The translations under genes were made by a program, and so were the position numbers. From Candidatus Avelusimicrobium fimicolum (lineage in GTDB: Bacteria > Elusimicrobiota > Elusimicrobia > Elusimicrobiales > Elusimicrobiaceae), in contig UQJU01000002.1 of NCBI GenBank assembly GCA_900541355.1, positions 1 through 64,000 of the forward strand: a stretch of 64,000 nucleotides of DNA. The letters run 5' to 3'. The notes beneath the pieces are model-generated. The model ran no database searches. It saw nothing but the letters and a program-made list of their open reading frames with translations, and was not told where the DNA came from. Positions 51,048 through 59,360 of the stretch are shown one piece after another; the first letter of the stretch is position 1, and the number at the start of each line of letters is the position of its first letter.

Positions 51048-51569
51048 CTAACTGCGATACGGGTCCTCTTGTTCGTCCTCCTCGTCAAAATCTTCTTCCT
51101 CGGCGCGGATGTCTTGCGCAAATTGTGCCCACGCCTTTCCGTCCGCTTCAAAGGTTATCGTCAGCCCCGTATTGGAGTAAGGCCCAAACACTTTGTTCTC
51201 GCCCGCAAAAATGTTTTGCTCCAATGTTACCTGCAAAATAAACGGGTCCGGGCGGTTAAAGGCCGAACAGCATCCCGCAGTCTGCCCCGGGTGCATATAC
51301 AAGGACACCTTAGGCTCCAACATCGTCCAGTTGTTTTCTTTGCGTTCGGTGAGCGTTTCGGCAATAAAATCGGATAAATAAATATTTTCCTCGTCCTTTA
51401 ATGCCACTAATTTATCGGTCCATTTTTCGCTGAAAATACTTTCTCCCCCGCAATACAACCCGATTTGGTATTCCATAAATTCCCCTTCGCTACCGGGGTT
51501 AGACCAAATAGTTAAAGGGGAAATTTCCAACTCCAAATGTCCTTGCTTGCCAAATTTAATTCTCGCCAT
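51048..51569 (-). CDS. Hypothetical acidic protein
   Basis: 173 residues, predicted soluble, with no signal peptide. The sequence is beta-rich with Trp and aromatic residues (LTIWSNPGSEGEFMEY and FILQVTLEQNIFAGENKVFG), and a C-terminal run of Asp/Glu starts at about residue 155. I do not recognise the family. The SD GGGAG-like stretch (AAGGGAGCG) precedes the ATG. It stands alone between two terminated units. Confidence 0.65.
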   Translation of the reverse strand: MARIKFGKQGHLELEISPLTIWSNPGSEGEFMEYQIGLYCGGESIFSEKWTDKLVALKDEENIYLSDFIAETLTERKENNWTMLEPKVSLYMHPGQTAGCCSAFNRPDPFILQVTLEQNIFAGENKVFGPYSNTGLTITFEADGKAWAQFAQDIRAEEEDFDEEDEQEDPYRS

Positions 51570-51652
51570 AAAACGCTCCCTTAAAAAATATCTTTGTATT
51601 TTTATTATAGTAATATTTCGCCATTTTGATAAAATATATATAGGGATTTTTT

Positions 51653-52213
51653 ATGCGCTATATTTTATATCTTTTTACAATGGCCCTTTTGTTCGTGGGC
51701 GGAATGCTGGTAGGAAATATGTTCCTGCCGGAGCGTGCAGCCACGCTGTCGGCCACGGTTTCCGTCCCCCCGCTGACGCAAGATAATCCCGCCTTACAAA
51801 CCTCCACGCGCGAGGCGGCCACCCGCAATTTACTTATTTTAAATGATGCCCTAAAAGCCTGCCCAGCGGTGGTAAATGAAGAAAAGAACCGCTTGGTTAA
51901 CCAAATCCGCCTGCGCCTGGCGGTAGAAGATTTTGAATTAAAAAAAGCGCGGCTTGAACTGGAAATCGCCAAAAATACAGATACCAACCGCCCCTCGGAC
52001 CAATTTATAAAAGCCACCGAGGAGTACAATGCCGCACGTCTGTATGCCGAGCAACTGGCTGATGAACTTTTCCCCAAACCTGCGGAAGAAAAGACGGACG
52101 CGGAAAACACCCCAACCACCAGCGAACAAACAACCGAAAAGAAAACCCCCTCTGACAAAACAGCCAATAAAAAAGCCGCTCCCGAAAAGAAAGCGGCTGA
52201 TACAAAAAAATAA
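51653..52213 (+). CDS. Small membrane-anchored protein with Lys/Glu-rich tail
   Basis: 186 residues. An N-terminal helix (about 4-23) anchors it. A helical middle (55-140, ALKACPAVVNEEKNRLVNQI) may form a coiled coil. The last 45 residues are low-complexity Lys, Glu, Thr, Ala and Pro. The family is not recognised. An extended -10 (TTTTGA-TAAAAT at 51630-51635) and AGGGA before the ATG support expression. A terminator follows at 52229-52252. Confidence 0.65.
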   Translation: MRYILYLFTMALLFVGGMLVGNMFLPERAATLSATVSVPPLTQDNPALQTSTREAATRNLLILNDALKACPAVVNEEKNRLVNQIRLRLAVEDFELKKARLELEIAKNTDTNRPSDQFIKATEEYNAARLYAEQLADELFPKPAEEKTDAENTPTTSEQTTEKKTPSDKTANKKAAPEKKAADTKK

Positions 52214-52228
52214 ACTTCTTTGTCCTTA

Positions 52229-52252
52229 TCAAAAGCCGCATAAAAGCGGTTT
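52229..52252 (+). terminator. Terminator after the small membrane protein
   Basis: AAAGCCGC and GCGGTTTT arms around ATAAAA with a run of seven T. Confidence 0.75.
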
Positions 52253-52296
52253 TTTTATTGTACTACACCACTAGCAAGCAAAGGTCGGGCCAGCGT

Positions 52297-53868
52297 TTAG
52301 TTGCGGCCCGTTTCCTTTAACAATTCCTTATACATAGCCAGTTGCACGCTATATGTTTCGGCGGCTTGATGGGGTGTATATTTACTGCGGTAAGTCCAAT
52401 TTTGCTCGCCCACCGTTCCGGGGGTATTCACGCGGTCCGTTGTACCGATGATATCTTGCCACGAAAAAAGCGTAATGGCGGAATTGGAATCCAACACACG
52501 GCGCAAAATAGCGCGCTGGGTGTCCAAATTAAAGGGCACATTTCCGTCTGTTTTCTGGGCAGAAATCATTTCCCAAATATTCGCGCGCTCGCGTTGGTCC
52601 ATTGTTTCCCACCAACCGCGCACCGTTTCCGTATCGTGCGTAGAGGTGGTGGCCAAGGACACAGCGGGATAATTGCGCGGTTCACGGTAGTATCCGTTGT
52701 CCTCGCGCTCCCAGCGCAACACCTTGTAGCCGGGGATACGCAAATCCACCAACATCCGGCGGACATAATTGGGGATTACGCCCAAATCCTCGCCTACGGG
52801 CAATTTACCCTTGGCTTCATCTAACACCATACGCAAGAAATTATACCCGCGGTCAATTTGGTTTTGCTCGCCCTGAATATCAAAGCCCCCTTGCTCGTCG
52901 CCCGGTGCAAAAACATAGGTGCGGAAAAACCCCACCAGGTGGTCCAGCCGGAAGATATCATACAGTTCCGTTACCCGGCGGATTTTGCGCCGCCACAAGG
53001 TTAAATGATGGCTGTGCTGATATTGCCAATCATAGGCCGGCAGTCCCCAGCGTTGGCCGCCCTTGGAAAACTGGTCCGCAGGCGCACCGATTTCATACCC
53101 CAAGCGGTAATTTTCCCGCTCGGACCACACTTCGGCACTATCCAAATTGGTACCAAAAGGAATATCGCCGAAAATCAGCACCCCTTTTTCCTGCGCAGCC
53201 GTTTTGGCCTTACGCAATTGCAAGTCCAAAATCCATTGTACATACGCAAAGAAATTGACATATTCGCGGTATTTGGCTTCAAAAGCATTTACCGCACCAG
53301 GCTCAAAATTTTTAAGGCCGTCGGGCCAAGCGGTCCACGTTTGCCATTTGTAAAATTCCTTTACCGCGCGAAACAGTGCATACCCGCGCAACCAGCCGGA
53401 CTGTGCGGCCTGATATGCTTCAAAGGCTTGAAAACGCGCGGAATTAACGGCGGCTTCTGCTTGTAAAAAATGCTTATATCCCAGCCACAAAGCCCTTAAT
53501 TTCGCCTGCTTCACCGCATTAAACGGCGCACGTTTGGCTTGGTGCCACGCGGCAATATTGTCTGCCAAAGAAGATACATATGCCGAGGCCTCTTGGCTCG
53601 CGCAAATATCCTCTACCGACGAAATATCTGCATACACCGGGTCGGTGGCAAAAGCACTCAATGCCGAATACGGACACGTTTCGCCGGGGGCCGTTTCCTG
53701 TAACGGCAAAATTTGCACGATTTTTGTCCCTAACGAAGCAAAAAATTCCGTCCACTCTATTAAGGAAGCAAAATCGCCCACACCCCAATCGCGCTCCGTC
53801 TTCATAGCGGAAAGCGGCAACAAAATACCGTTTAAGCGCCCGGAAAGCACTTGGTCCTGTATGGTCAT
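52297..53868 (-). CDS. malQ: 4-alpha-glucanotransferase (GH77)
   Basis: 523 residues from the ATG at 53868, which lies next to the ridA stop. A longer frame upstream runs through ridA. The GH77 regions are visible: SLIEWTEFFASLGTKIVQILPLQETAPGE region near the start, IFGDIPFGTNLDSAEVW, YDIFRLDHLVGF with the nucleophile Asp, PVGEDLGVIPN with the acid Glu, and STHDTETVRGWW. It moves maltooligosaccharide units between chains in glycogen or maltodextrin metabolism. It works with GlgA at 8732. Confidence 0.96.
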   Translation of the reverse strand: MTIQDQVLSGRLNGILLPLSAMKTERDWGVGDFASLIEWTEFFASLGTKIVQILPLQETAPGETCPYSALSAFATDPVYADISSVEDICASQEASAYVSSLADNIAAWHQAKRAPFNAVKQAKLRALWLGYKHFLQAEAAVNSARFQAFEAYQAAQSGWLRGYALFRAVKEFYKWQTWTAWPDGLKNFEPGAVNAFEAKYREYVNFFAYVQWILDLQLRKAKTAAQEKGVLIFGDIPFGTNLDSAEVWSERENYRLGYEIGAPADQFSKGGQRWGLPAYDWQYQHSHHLTLWRRKIRRVTELYDIFRLDHLVGFFRTYVFAPGDEQGGFDIQGEQNQIDRGYNFLRMVLDEAKGKLPVGEDLGVIPNYVRRMLVDLRIPGYKVLRWEREDNGYYREPRNYPAVSLATTSTHDTETVRGWWETMDQRERANIWEMISAQKTDGNVPFNLDTQRAILRRVLDSNSAITLFSWQDIIGTTDRVNTPGTVGEQNWTYRSKYTPHQAAETYSVQLAMYKELLKETGRN

Positions 53869-53869
53869 A

Positions 53870-54247
53870 TTATTTTTTGGCGATGGCTTCAATTTCCACC
53901 GCACTGCCTTTCGGCAAAGCCACTACCTGAATTGTGCTGCGGGCGGGCGGATTTTCTTTAAAGAAAGACGCATAAGTTGCGTTCATTTCCGCAAACTTGG
54001 TTAAATCGGTCATATACACGGTGGTTTTGACAACGTGTTTTAACGAGCATCCGGCTTCTTTTAAAATATTTTCCAAATTATTTAAAATAAGTTCGGTTTG
54101 AACCTGAACATCACCGTTGTAAATTTCACCTGTAACCGGGTCCACCGGCAGCACACCGGACGTAAAAATAAAACCGCCGTCCTCTACGGCTTGGGAATAA
54201 GGCCCAATGGCTTTGGGCGCATTGTTGGAATTGATAACTTTTTTCAT
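53870..54247 (-). CDS. ridA: RidA/YjgF-family enamine/imine deaminase
   Basis: 125 residues from the ATG at 54247, with GAGGGG in front. It hydrolyses reactive enamine/imine intermediates such as 2-aminoacrylate. The start KKVINSNNAPKAIGPYSQAV, the NLENILKEAG helix and the C-terminal NPPARSTIQVVALPKG with the conserved Arg are characteristic. It is followed directly by malQ, with which it has no known functional link. Confidence 0.95.
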   Translation of the reverse strand: MKKVINSNNAPKAIGPYSQAVEDGGFIFTSGVLPVDPVTGEIYNGDVQVQTELILNNLENILKEAGCSLKHVVKTTVYMTDLTKFAEMNATYASFFKENPPARSTIQVVALPKGSAVEIEAIAKK

Positions 54248-54341
54248 ATACCCCTCACAAATAATTTCGGGCATAAAACCCGTTTGTTATATGGTAGCAA
54301 GAGGGGCGGGGGTTGTCAAACTTTTTAGCACAAAAATATGT

Positions 54342-54371
54342 TTGACGCAAAACCGGAAAAAGTGTTATAAT
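54342..54371 (+). promoter_or_regulatory. First promoter of the tRNA-Lys/Glu operon
   Basis: TTGACG (54342-54347) and TATAAT (54366-54371) with an 18-nt spacer. It lies 150 nt before tRNA-Lys, with no gene in between. Confidence 0.7.
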
Positions 54372-54425
54372 AAATTATCAAGAAAAGAGCCGCTGGTAAG
54401 AAGTTAAAAAGAAAAAACAAATTTC

Positions 54426-54454
54426 TTGCACAACGGAAAAACTTTTAGTATAAT
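54426..54454 (+). promoter_or_regulatory. Second promoter of the tRNA-Lys/Glu operon
   Basis: TTGCAC (54426-54431) and TATAAT (54449-54454) are exactly 17 nt apart. The leader that follows contains the small palindrome TTGGGTTTAACCCAA. Confidence 0.75.
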
Positions 54455-54515
54455 ATTTATGTTGGGTTTAACCCAAGAATGATTAAACCCAGATAGTTTT
54501 TTTGACTGCTTTTAT

Positions 54516-54587
54516 GCGCTCGTAGCTCAGTGGTAGAGCATCCGCCTTTTAAGCGGGGGGCCGTGAGTTCAAGTCTCACCGGGCGCA
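54516..54587 (+). tRNA. tRNA-Lys (anticodon UUU)
   Basis: Acceptor GCGCTCG with CGGGCGC. Anticodon loop CTTTTAA gives TTT. T-arm GTGAG-TTCAAGT-CTCAC. Discriminator A, no encoded CCA. Confidence 0.97.
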
Positions 54588-54596
54588 CATTTAAAT

Positions 54597-54668
54597 GCCC
54601 TCTTCGTCTATCGGTTAGGACGTCGGATTTTCAATCCGAAAAGGGGAGTTCGATTCTCCCAGAGGGCG
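54597..54668 (+). tRNA. tRNA-Glu (anticodon UUC)
   Basis: Acceptor GCCCTCT with AGAGGGC. Anticodon loop TTTTCAA gives TTC. T-loop TTCGATT, discriminator G, no encoded CCA. It is 9 nt after tRNA-Lys and shares its promoters. Confidence 0.97.
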
Positions 54669-54702
54669 TTTTTATTTTGTATTCGCAGTTAGGCGTTTTA
54701 CA

Positions 54703-54733
54703 AGGAAGAGGCCGAGATCCCTCTTCCTTTTTT
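54703..54733 (+). terminator. Terminator of the tRNA-Lys/Glu operon
   Basis: AGGAAGAGG and CCTCTTCCT arms followed by six T. Confidence 0.85.
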
Positions 54734-54789
54734 GTTACCCTTTTTCCTAATCTCCCGACGGTAAAAAACCCCTGCCGCGCCAGAAAAGT

Positions 54790-54795
54790 TATAAT
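54790..54795 (+). promoter_or_regulatory. -10 hexamer for leaderless lipoprotein gene
   Basis: TATAAT ends 6 nt before the ATG at 54802. The bases between (ATAGGT) contain no real ribosome site. Confidence 0.6.
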
Positions 54796-54801
54796 ATAGG
54801 T

Positions 54802-55821
54802 ATGAAGAGATTACTTTCCCTTTTACTGGCTTGCCTGCTGACGGCTTGCAGTTCAATGATTCCGTATAAGGACCAAAACCTGGACTATTTAAACGGCATT
54901 GAACAAAACCCCGACGCCTACCGCGGGCAAGTGGTCTCTTTTGGCGGGGTGGTGCAGGGCGTTACCGAAGACACCTTGCGCTTGCGCCTTGTATTAAAGA
55001 TAGACGCGCCGCTTTACTATTATGCCACCGGGAAAGGAGATTCCCTTTCATACGAATTGCTTTTGGTCAGTTTTAATAAGAAGGGTATGCCCCAAATGAC
55101 GGGCCTGCAAAAGGGCCGCCATATTAAGGTTTTAGCGCGCGTGAGCAGTTACGAAAAGCGCAAAAACTTTACGGGTAAAGACATCGCGGTTCTGCATTTG
55201 TTAGCCTTTGCCATAGCCGACCGCACCGCAAATAAAGATTTTTTCCGGCCGGAATCTCCGGATAAACAACTGTATGAATCTTGGAAAAAGGGCCGCTTAT
55301 TTTTTGAGGACTCGGCACAGGATATTATTAAGAAATATCCCGCGCCCACACCTGTAAAATTTGCCACCGCGCCCATTCTCCCCCAAAAAGAGGAGACCCC
55401 TGAGGAAAAACAGCCCGAAAAAGGCATTGTTTTTGACCCGGAGGACCCGCCCTTCGTCCTGCCGCCCGACCCACAGCCGGAGGAAAAAGAAACACCGCAA
55501 AATGCCGAAGCCGTCCCAGAACAAACTCCTGAGGAAAATGCGGAAACCGCCCCGGCAGAAACGCCCCAAACCTCCGCTTCCAAACAGGAAAATTCCGCGC
55601 CAAAAGCCGAAACAGCACCCGCCGAACCGGAAGAAAATTCTGCCGATTTGCCAAAAAATGACCTTTTGACCGAACAAAAAATGGCCGAAACCGAAAAAAA
55701 TTCCCAACCGGTTTCCGTACCTGTTTTAGCCAATTCTTCCGACGATAAAAAAGCCGAAGGCATTTCCACTCCCGACGAAGATTTACCTCTCCCCGACGGA
55801 AAAAATACTCCTTTAAACTAA
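54802..55821 (+). CDS. Lipoprotein with OB-like domain and long Pro/Glu/Ala tail
   Basis: 339 residues. The lipobox LLTACSS puts the lipidated Cys at residue 16. A compact domain at about 25-150 has a beta-barrel look (GQVVSFGGVVQGVTEDTLRL and RHIKVLARVSSYE). It recalls Slp-type outer-membrane lipoproteins, a weak resemblance only. From about residue 190 to the end the chain is almost entirely Pro, Glu, Ala, Thr, Asn and Lys, probably disordered and reaching across the periplasm. The probable leaderless start is described in the preceding entry. The partner and function are unknown. Confidence 0.75.
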   Translation: MKRLLSLLLACLLTACSSMIPYKDQNLDYLNGIEQNPDAYRGQVVSFGGVVQGVTEDTLRLRLVLKIDAPLYYYATGKGDSLSYELLLVSFNKKGMPQMTGLQKGRHIKVLARVSSYEKRKNFTGKDIAVLHLLAFAIADRTANKDFFRPESPDKQLYESWKKGRLFFEDSAQDIIKKYPAPTPVKFATAPILPQKEETPEEKQPEKGIVFDPEDPPFVLPPDPQPEEKETPQNAEAVPEQTPEENAETAPAETPQTSASKQENSAPKAETAPAEPEENSADLPKNDLLTEQKMAETEKNSQPVSVPVLANSSDDKKAEGISTPDEDLPLPDGKNTPLN

Positions 55822-55865
55822 ATTCCCAAAAATAATAAAAAATTTGCTTGCAAAATTCTAAAAAT

Positions 55866-55876
55866 TTGTTATAATG
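55866..55876 (+). promoter_or_regulatory. Extended -10 (TTTGT-TATAAT) for the 55903 gene
   Basis: TATAAT preceded by TTTGT about 27 nt before the ATG. The leader holds AAAGGAG. Confidence 0.55.
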
Positions 55877-55902
55877 GGGGAAAGAAGCAAAGGAGCGAGT
55901 GT

Positions 55903-56712
55903 ATGAAAAAACTGTTAGTTCTTCTCTTCGCGTTATTATTAAGTAACACCGCCGTCTTCTCTCAAAATGCGTATAAGGTGCTGCGCTCTGCCTCTAACCG
56001 TGTGGGCAAAATAGCAACCCTTTCCACCCCGCGCATTACACGCCATTTGACAGCCCCCAAATCCAGTGCCAAATTAGCCCAACAAGTAGTTGCGTTGAAC
56101 GCTCCGAAATATACCAATGTGTATTTCCGAAATACTACTTTTAAAAACAAGTACTGGCCGGCTACCACCGTTCCGCAGGTTGTTATTTCTACGGAGTTTA
56201 AAGTACCTCTTTTACGTGAACCCAGCACTTTATGGGGCAGTTACCGCTATTTAAAGGAACTGGTGCGCTTGTCGCAAGAACCGGGTGCAGTAGCCAAAGG
56301 TTACGAAAGAAAATGGCGCAAAATCCGCGATGTAGCCACCTATCGTGGCGTACACCATATTGTAAACAAAAGCACCTTGAAAGAAATCTATACACGCAAG
56401 AAAATTAAGTCCCAAAATAATCATAAGCCTTACCCTGTTCATTTAGGCGAAATGCAAAACGACGCGCCCGGCATTATCCACCCGTTCCACGGAAACCCGG
56501 AATTTGCCCCGATGTTCCATAACATCAACCATCAACTGGCTCTGTATGATGAGGGTGGCGTAAGAGCGATTATTCTTGACTATTTTGACCATATGCAAGA
56601 ATTGCATAAACTCTATCCAAACGAAGCCCCTGCTATTTATCAGGAAATGGTGGACAACACCTTAAAGGAAGCGCAGTTGTGGGCAGAAACTTACCGCTTA
56701 CGTTGGAAATAG
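55903..56712 (+). CDS. Secreted protein of unknown family
   Basis: 269 residues with a signal peptide (about 1-20, VFS-QNA). The mature part is basic. It starts with a Ser/Arg/Lys-rich stretch, like the exported receiver-domain protein at 36254, then a mixed alpha/beta region with several His (VHLGEMQNDAPGIIHPFHGN, MFHNINHQLALYD). These His might bind metal, but no known active-site pattern is seen. It has its own promoter and terminator (56728-56756), so it is a single-gene unit. The family is not recognised. Confidence 0.7.
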   Translation: MKKLLVLLFALLLSNTAVFSQNAYKVLRSASNRVGKIATLSTPRITRHLTAPKSSAKLAQQVVALNAPKYTNVYFRNTTFKNKYWPATTVPQVVISTEFKVPLLREPSTLWGSYRYLKELVRLSQEPGAVAKGYERKWRKIRDVATYRGVHHIVNKSTLKEIYTRKKIKSQNNHKPYPVHLGEMQNDAPGIIHPFHGNPEFAPMFHNINHQLALYDEGGVRAIILDYFDHMQELHKLYPNEAPAIYQEMVDNTLKEAQLWAETYRLRWK

Positions 56713-56727
56713 AAAACATTTTTGATG

Positions 56728-56756
56728 AAACTCCCCGGGCCCACGCCCGGGGTTTA
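56728..56756 (+). terminator. Terminator after the 55903 gene
   Basis: CCCCGGGC and GCCCGGGG arms around CCAC, then TTTATT. Confidence 0.8.
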
Positions 56757-57021
56757 TTGTGAGCCGTATTTATAAAAGTCATTCTGAACTTGTTTCAGAA
56801 TCTACCTTTTGGGTTGTTAAAAACAACAGCAACAGCAAACAACACAAGCAGTAGATCCTGAACTAAATTCAGGATGACCTCTTTTTTTATAAAAGGCCTT
56901 TTTCCCCGTCATCCCCGAAGGATAGGCGACCCGCAGGGTTCGGAAACCTGTTATGCTGAAATCAGATTTACCTAAAATTTACCCCGGCACAAAAAGGCCG
57001 GGGTATTTCTCAAAAAGGATT
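56757..57021. repeat. Intergenic stretch with hairpin repeats and a pilin terminator
   Basis: No gene. Dispersed palindromes lie at 56781-56801 (ATTCTGAA/TTCAGAAT), 56855-56876 (ATCCTGAA/TTCAGGAT) and a longer imperfect one at about 56905-56958. The stem TACCCCGGC/GCCGGGGTA at 56982-57006 can end transcription of the minus-strand pilin gene. Confidence 0.65.
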
Positions 57022-57579
57022 TTAATGGGCAGAGGTTTCATAGCCCGTAACAGGCGGTGGGCAGGTACTTTCGCCATTATTACAGCAAGTTTCCACAGGC
57101 TCGCTAATGCCGCAGTAATCTGCGCATAATTCCCGTCCGCGTTCATTGTCGCCATAACATTGGGTCAAATCGCTTGCGTAAAAGCGGGTTAAGTGGTAAT
57201 GATACAACAAACCGTCGTCATCTGCCTTGCCGTCAGCGGTGCGGGTGGCGGTGGCGAAACCGTCGCCATAAGTTACCACGTCCGAAAGAGCCACCGTAAA
57301 GCCGTTGCCCTGCGGGGCTTTGGTGTAAAAGGTGTCTCCGTCCCCCTCGTTGCCACCCGTAGCGGCATTGACGTCCAACCCGGCGGCACGAGCGGCATAC
57401 CGTCCTATTTGCATATATTTGCGTGTCTGCGCCTGGGAAATGGAATCCAACAGCGTTACGGCTTCCATCATACGGGCGCGCTCTACCGCCTTAAAATAAA
57501 GCGGCACAGCGGCCGAAGCCAAAATGCCCATAATGAGTACCACAACTAGCAGTTCTATTAAAGTAAACCCGTTTTTCAT
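57022..57579 (-). CDS. Type IV prepilin (GspG/PilA-like)
   Basis: 185 residues. Leader MKNG is cut before FTLIE, followed by a hydrophobic helix and VPLYFKAVERARMMEAVTLLDSI. The head domain ends in a Cys-rich stretch (CYGDNERGRELCADYCG and ETCCNNGESTCPPP) that would form a disulphide-bound loop. It closely resembles the next pilin gene in layout. Extended -10 TGC-TAAACT (57608-57613) with TTGCAT (57632-57637) 18 nt further upstream, and AAGGAG before the ATG. Confidence 0.93.
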   Translation of the reverse strand: MKNGFTLIELLVVVLIMGILASAAVPLYFKAVERARMMEAVTLLDSISQAQTRKYMQIGRYAARAAGLDVNAATGGNEGDGDTFYTKAPQGNGFTVALSDVVTYGDGFATATRTADGKADDDGLLYHYHLTRFYASDLTQCYGDNERGRELCADYCGISEPVETCCNNGESTCPPPVTGYETSAH

Positions 57580-57855
57580 ATTACTCCTTAAAACTTAAAC
57601 TACATATAGTTTAGCAGTAAAAAAAGGCTTAATGCAAGTGGGTTGTTTTAGATAAAATTACAGAAAAGACGGCAACGGCATTAACGACGGATTCCCGAAC
57701 GCTCCGCGCCGGCTACTTTCGGGAATGACGACTTGGAAGAATGGGACAGATCTCACCCCAGTTATACTTGGGAATGACGGATATTCCACATTCAAAAACG
57801 GACAGAAAAAACCCCCGCTCTTCCGAGCGGGGGTTTTTGGTATTAACCAAATAAA
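57580..57855. repeat. Intergenic hairpins and terminator between pilin genes
   Basis: No gene. A long dispersed palindrome at 57691-57726 has arms ATTCCCGAA/TTCGGGAAT and the GCGCCGGC core. A second, imperfect one lies at about 57748-57780. The stem CCCCCGCTC/GAGCGGGGG at 57812-57834 ends the minus-strand pilin gene at 57856. Confidence 0.7.
57608..57637 (-). promoter_or_regulatory. Promoter of the 57022 pilin gene
   Basis: Minus-strand TTGCAT and TAAACT with an 18-nt spacer, with TGC before the -10. Confidence 0.6.
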
Positions 57856-58398
57856 TTACATCGTAGCAGAAGGAGCCGGACACGCAGTATTCGTACCCGT
57901 GCTGCAGCAAGAACCATTCGCAGTTAACGAGTCAATACCACAATAGTCGGCACAAAGCGCCGCACCGTTGGTATCCGTACCAGTGCAGGTGGTATCGCGG
58001 TTGGCATAGTAGCGGGTCAAGTTGTAACTATACTGCAAGGTGCTACCATTTTCCGGCACGCGGGTAGCGGTAGCTTTACCGCCGTTTTCACCACCATAAG
58101 CAGTACCAGATAAGTCAATTTTGAAGCCGTTTTTGCCTTCGCCTTTCGTGTAGTAAGTAGAACCAGTGGCACCTTTCGGGGCAACGTCCAACGCAGTATA
58201 TGCAGTAGCATATTTGTTCACTTGCATATATTTGCGCTGTTGCGCATCAGCGATGTTCGCGAGCAAGGTTACGGCTTCCGTCATACGGGAGCGTTCAACC
58301 GCTTTAAAATACTGCGGCATAGCCATAGCAGCCAAAATGCCGAGGATCAATACGACCACCAGCAATTCAATCAGGGTAAAACCCTTCTTATTATTCAT
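57856..58398 (-). CDS. Type IV prepilin, likely major pilin
   Basis: 180 residues. Leader MNNKKG is cut before FTLIE. The helix continues VPQYF-type as MPQYFKAVERSRMTEAVTLL. The C-terminal Cys loop reads LCADYCGIDSLTANGSCC. Low-complexity Gly/Thr surface loops are present. It has the best promoter seen in the window (TTGACA-17-TAAAAT) and a strong SD (AGGAGG), so it is probably the most abundant pilin. No pilus assembly genes (pilB, pilC, pilD, pilQ) are in the window. Confidence 0.94.
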   Translation of the reverse strand: MNNKKGFTLIELLVVVLILGILAAMAMPQYFKAVERSRMTEAVTLLANIADAQQRKYMQVNKYATAYTALDVAPKGATGSTYYTKGEGKNGFKIDLSGTAYGGENGGKATATRVPENGSTLQYSYNLTRYYANRDTTCTGTDTNGAALCADYCGIDSLTANGSCCSTGTNTACPAPSATM

Positions 58399-58459
58399 AA
58401 AACCTCCTACAGTTTTATATATAAGTTTAGTTTTATAGCCCCCCAGGGGCTACCTTTTC

Positions 58460-58488
58460 ATTTTAATAAGGATTAAAACGGTTGTCAA
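58460..58488 (-). promoter_or_regulatory. Near-consensus promoter of the major pilin gene
   Basis: Minus-strand TTGACA (58483-58488) and TAAAAT (58460-58465) with exactly 17 nt between. The roughly 55-nt leader contains a GC hairpin (AGCCCC/GGGGCT) before the ribosome site. Confidence 0.85.
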
Positions 58489-58511
58489 GCCCTAAATTTT
58501 AAAATAGGACT

Positions 58512-59078
58512 TCAATTATTTTTTCGTTTTTCCGCTTCGGGGGTGGCGGGGCTTTCCTGTTGCGGGGTGCGGAGTTTTTCCAGTTCCACCGTCAATTTAT
58601 TGCACAGGCGCTTGGCAATTTTGCCCTCGGCTTGGCAAGCAAAAATGCCCTCGGGCAACGACATTTCCAAGGTGTAACCCAACAGCCCGCCCTTGCGTAC
58701 AGCCGTGGCGGTACCTTCCGTTTTTTCTTTATTTAATTGCAAATCAAGCGCAAAGCCGTCCTGGCCCGTGGCGGCATCTTTGACGGTAAACGCAAAAAAA
58801 CGTGCATATCCCGCCTTGGGCGCAGCCCCTAAAAAGCCTTGCTTTTTAGGTATCCGGGGTAAGTGTTTGTCTAAGGCCGACCAATCGTAAGTATAGGTTT
58901 TGTGTTTAATAAAATATTGGTTTTCCGCCGTAGCCACATTTAAAAGAACGCTGACTGCCGCCGCGGCCTTGCTACCCTCCACGGTGCGTTCGTAAAACGG
59001 AAACAGCCCCGCGAGCAACAACAGGCCGATAAATAAAATAAGGCTAAAACTTTTAAGTTCAAATTTTTTCTTTTTCAT
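58512..59078 (-). CDS. Pilin-like protein with degenerate leader
   Basis: 188 residues from the ATG at 59078, with AAGGGG upstream. It aligns in design with its pilin neighbours: a hydrophobic helix, then PFYERTVEGSKAAAAVSVLLNVATAENQYF, here read as residues 27-56. The processing site is lost. The position of G-FTLIE reads K-FELKS, so the Gly at -1 and the Glu at +5 are both missing. PilD could not process or methylate it normally, and it would stay an uncleaved membrane protein. The C-terminus is Lys/Glu/Pro-rich. It is intact, so a changed role is more likely than decay. Confidence 0.8.
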   Translation of the reverse strand: MKKKKFELKSFSLILFIGLLLLAGLFPFYERTVEGSKAAAAVSVLLNVATAENQYFIKHKTYTYDWSALDKHLPRIPKKQGFLGAAPKAGYARFFAFTVKDAATGQDGFALDLQLNKEKTEGTATAVRKGGLLGYTLEMSLPEGIFACQAEGKIAKRLCNKLTVELEKLRTPQQESPATPEAEKRKNN

Positions 59079-59360
59079 TGAATTTTCCCCTTTTTTATAA
59101 CAACAACGACAGATTCCCGAACGCTCCGCGCCGGCGGCACTCGGGGATGACGACTTGATAGAACTAGGCAAAAGCGAACGCTCCGCGCCGGCTACACTCG
59201 GGAATGACTCAGATGATACTGCTTTTATTAAAAAGTCATACTGGAAGGTTTCTGTCCAGTATCTATTCCTTGTTTTAACAACAACAGTTCCTAGACCGCT
59301 CCGCGCCGTGCCAGCCCTTTACATCATACAGGCGGCCTAAAACAAAAGCCGCCCGTTCGG
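59079..59360. repeat. Intergenic cluster of dispersed hairpin repeats
   Basis: No gene. Three copies of the palindrome family are present: at about 59112-59147, a half-copy with the CGCTCCGCGCCGGC core at about 59176-59205, and ATACTGGA/TCCAGTAT at about 59238-59263. A further CGCTCCGCGCC fragment lies near 59298. The stem GGCGGC/GCCGCC at 59331-59355 may end the minus-strand pilin gene at 59361. Confidence 0.65.
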
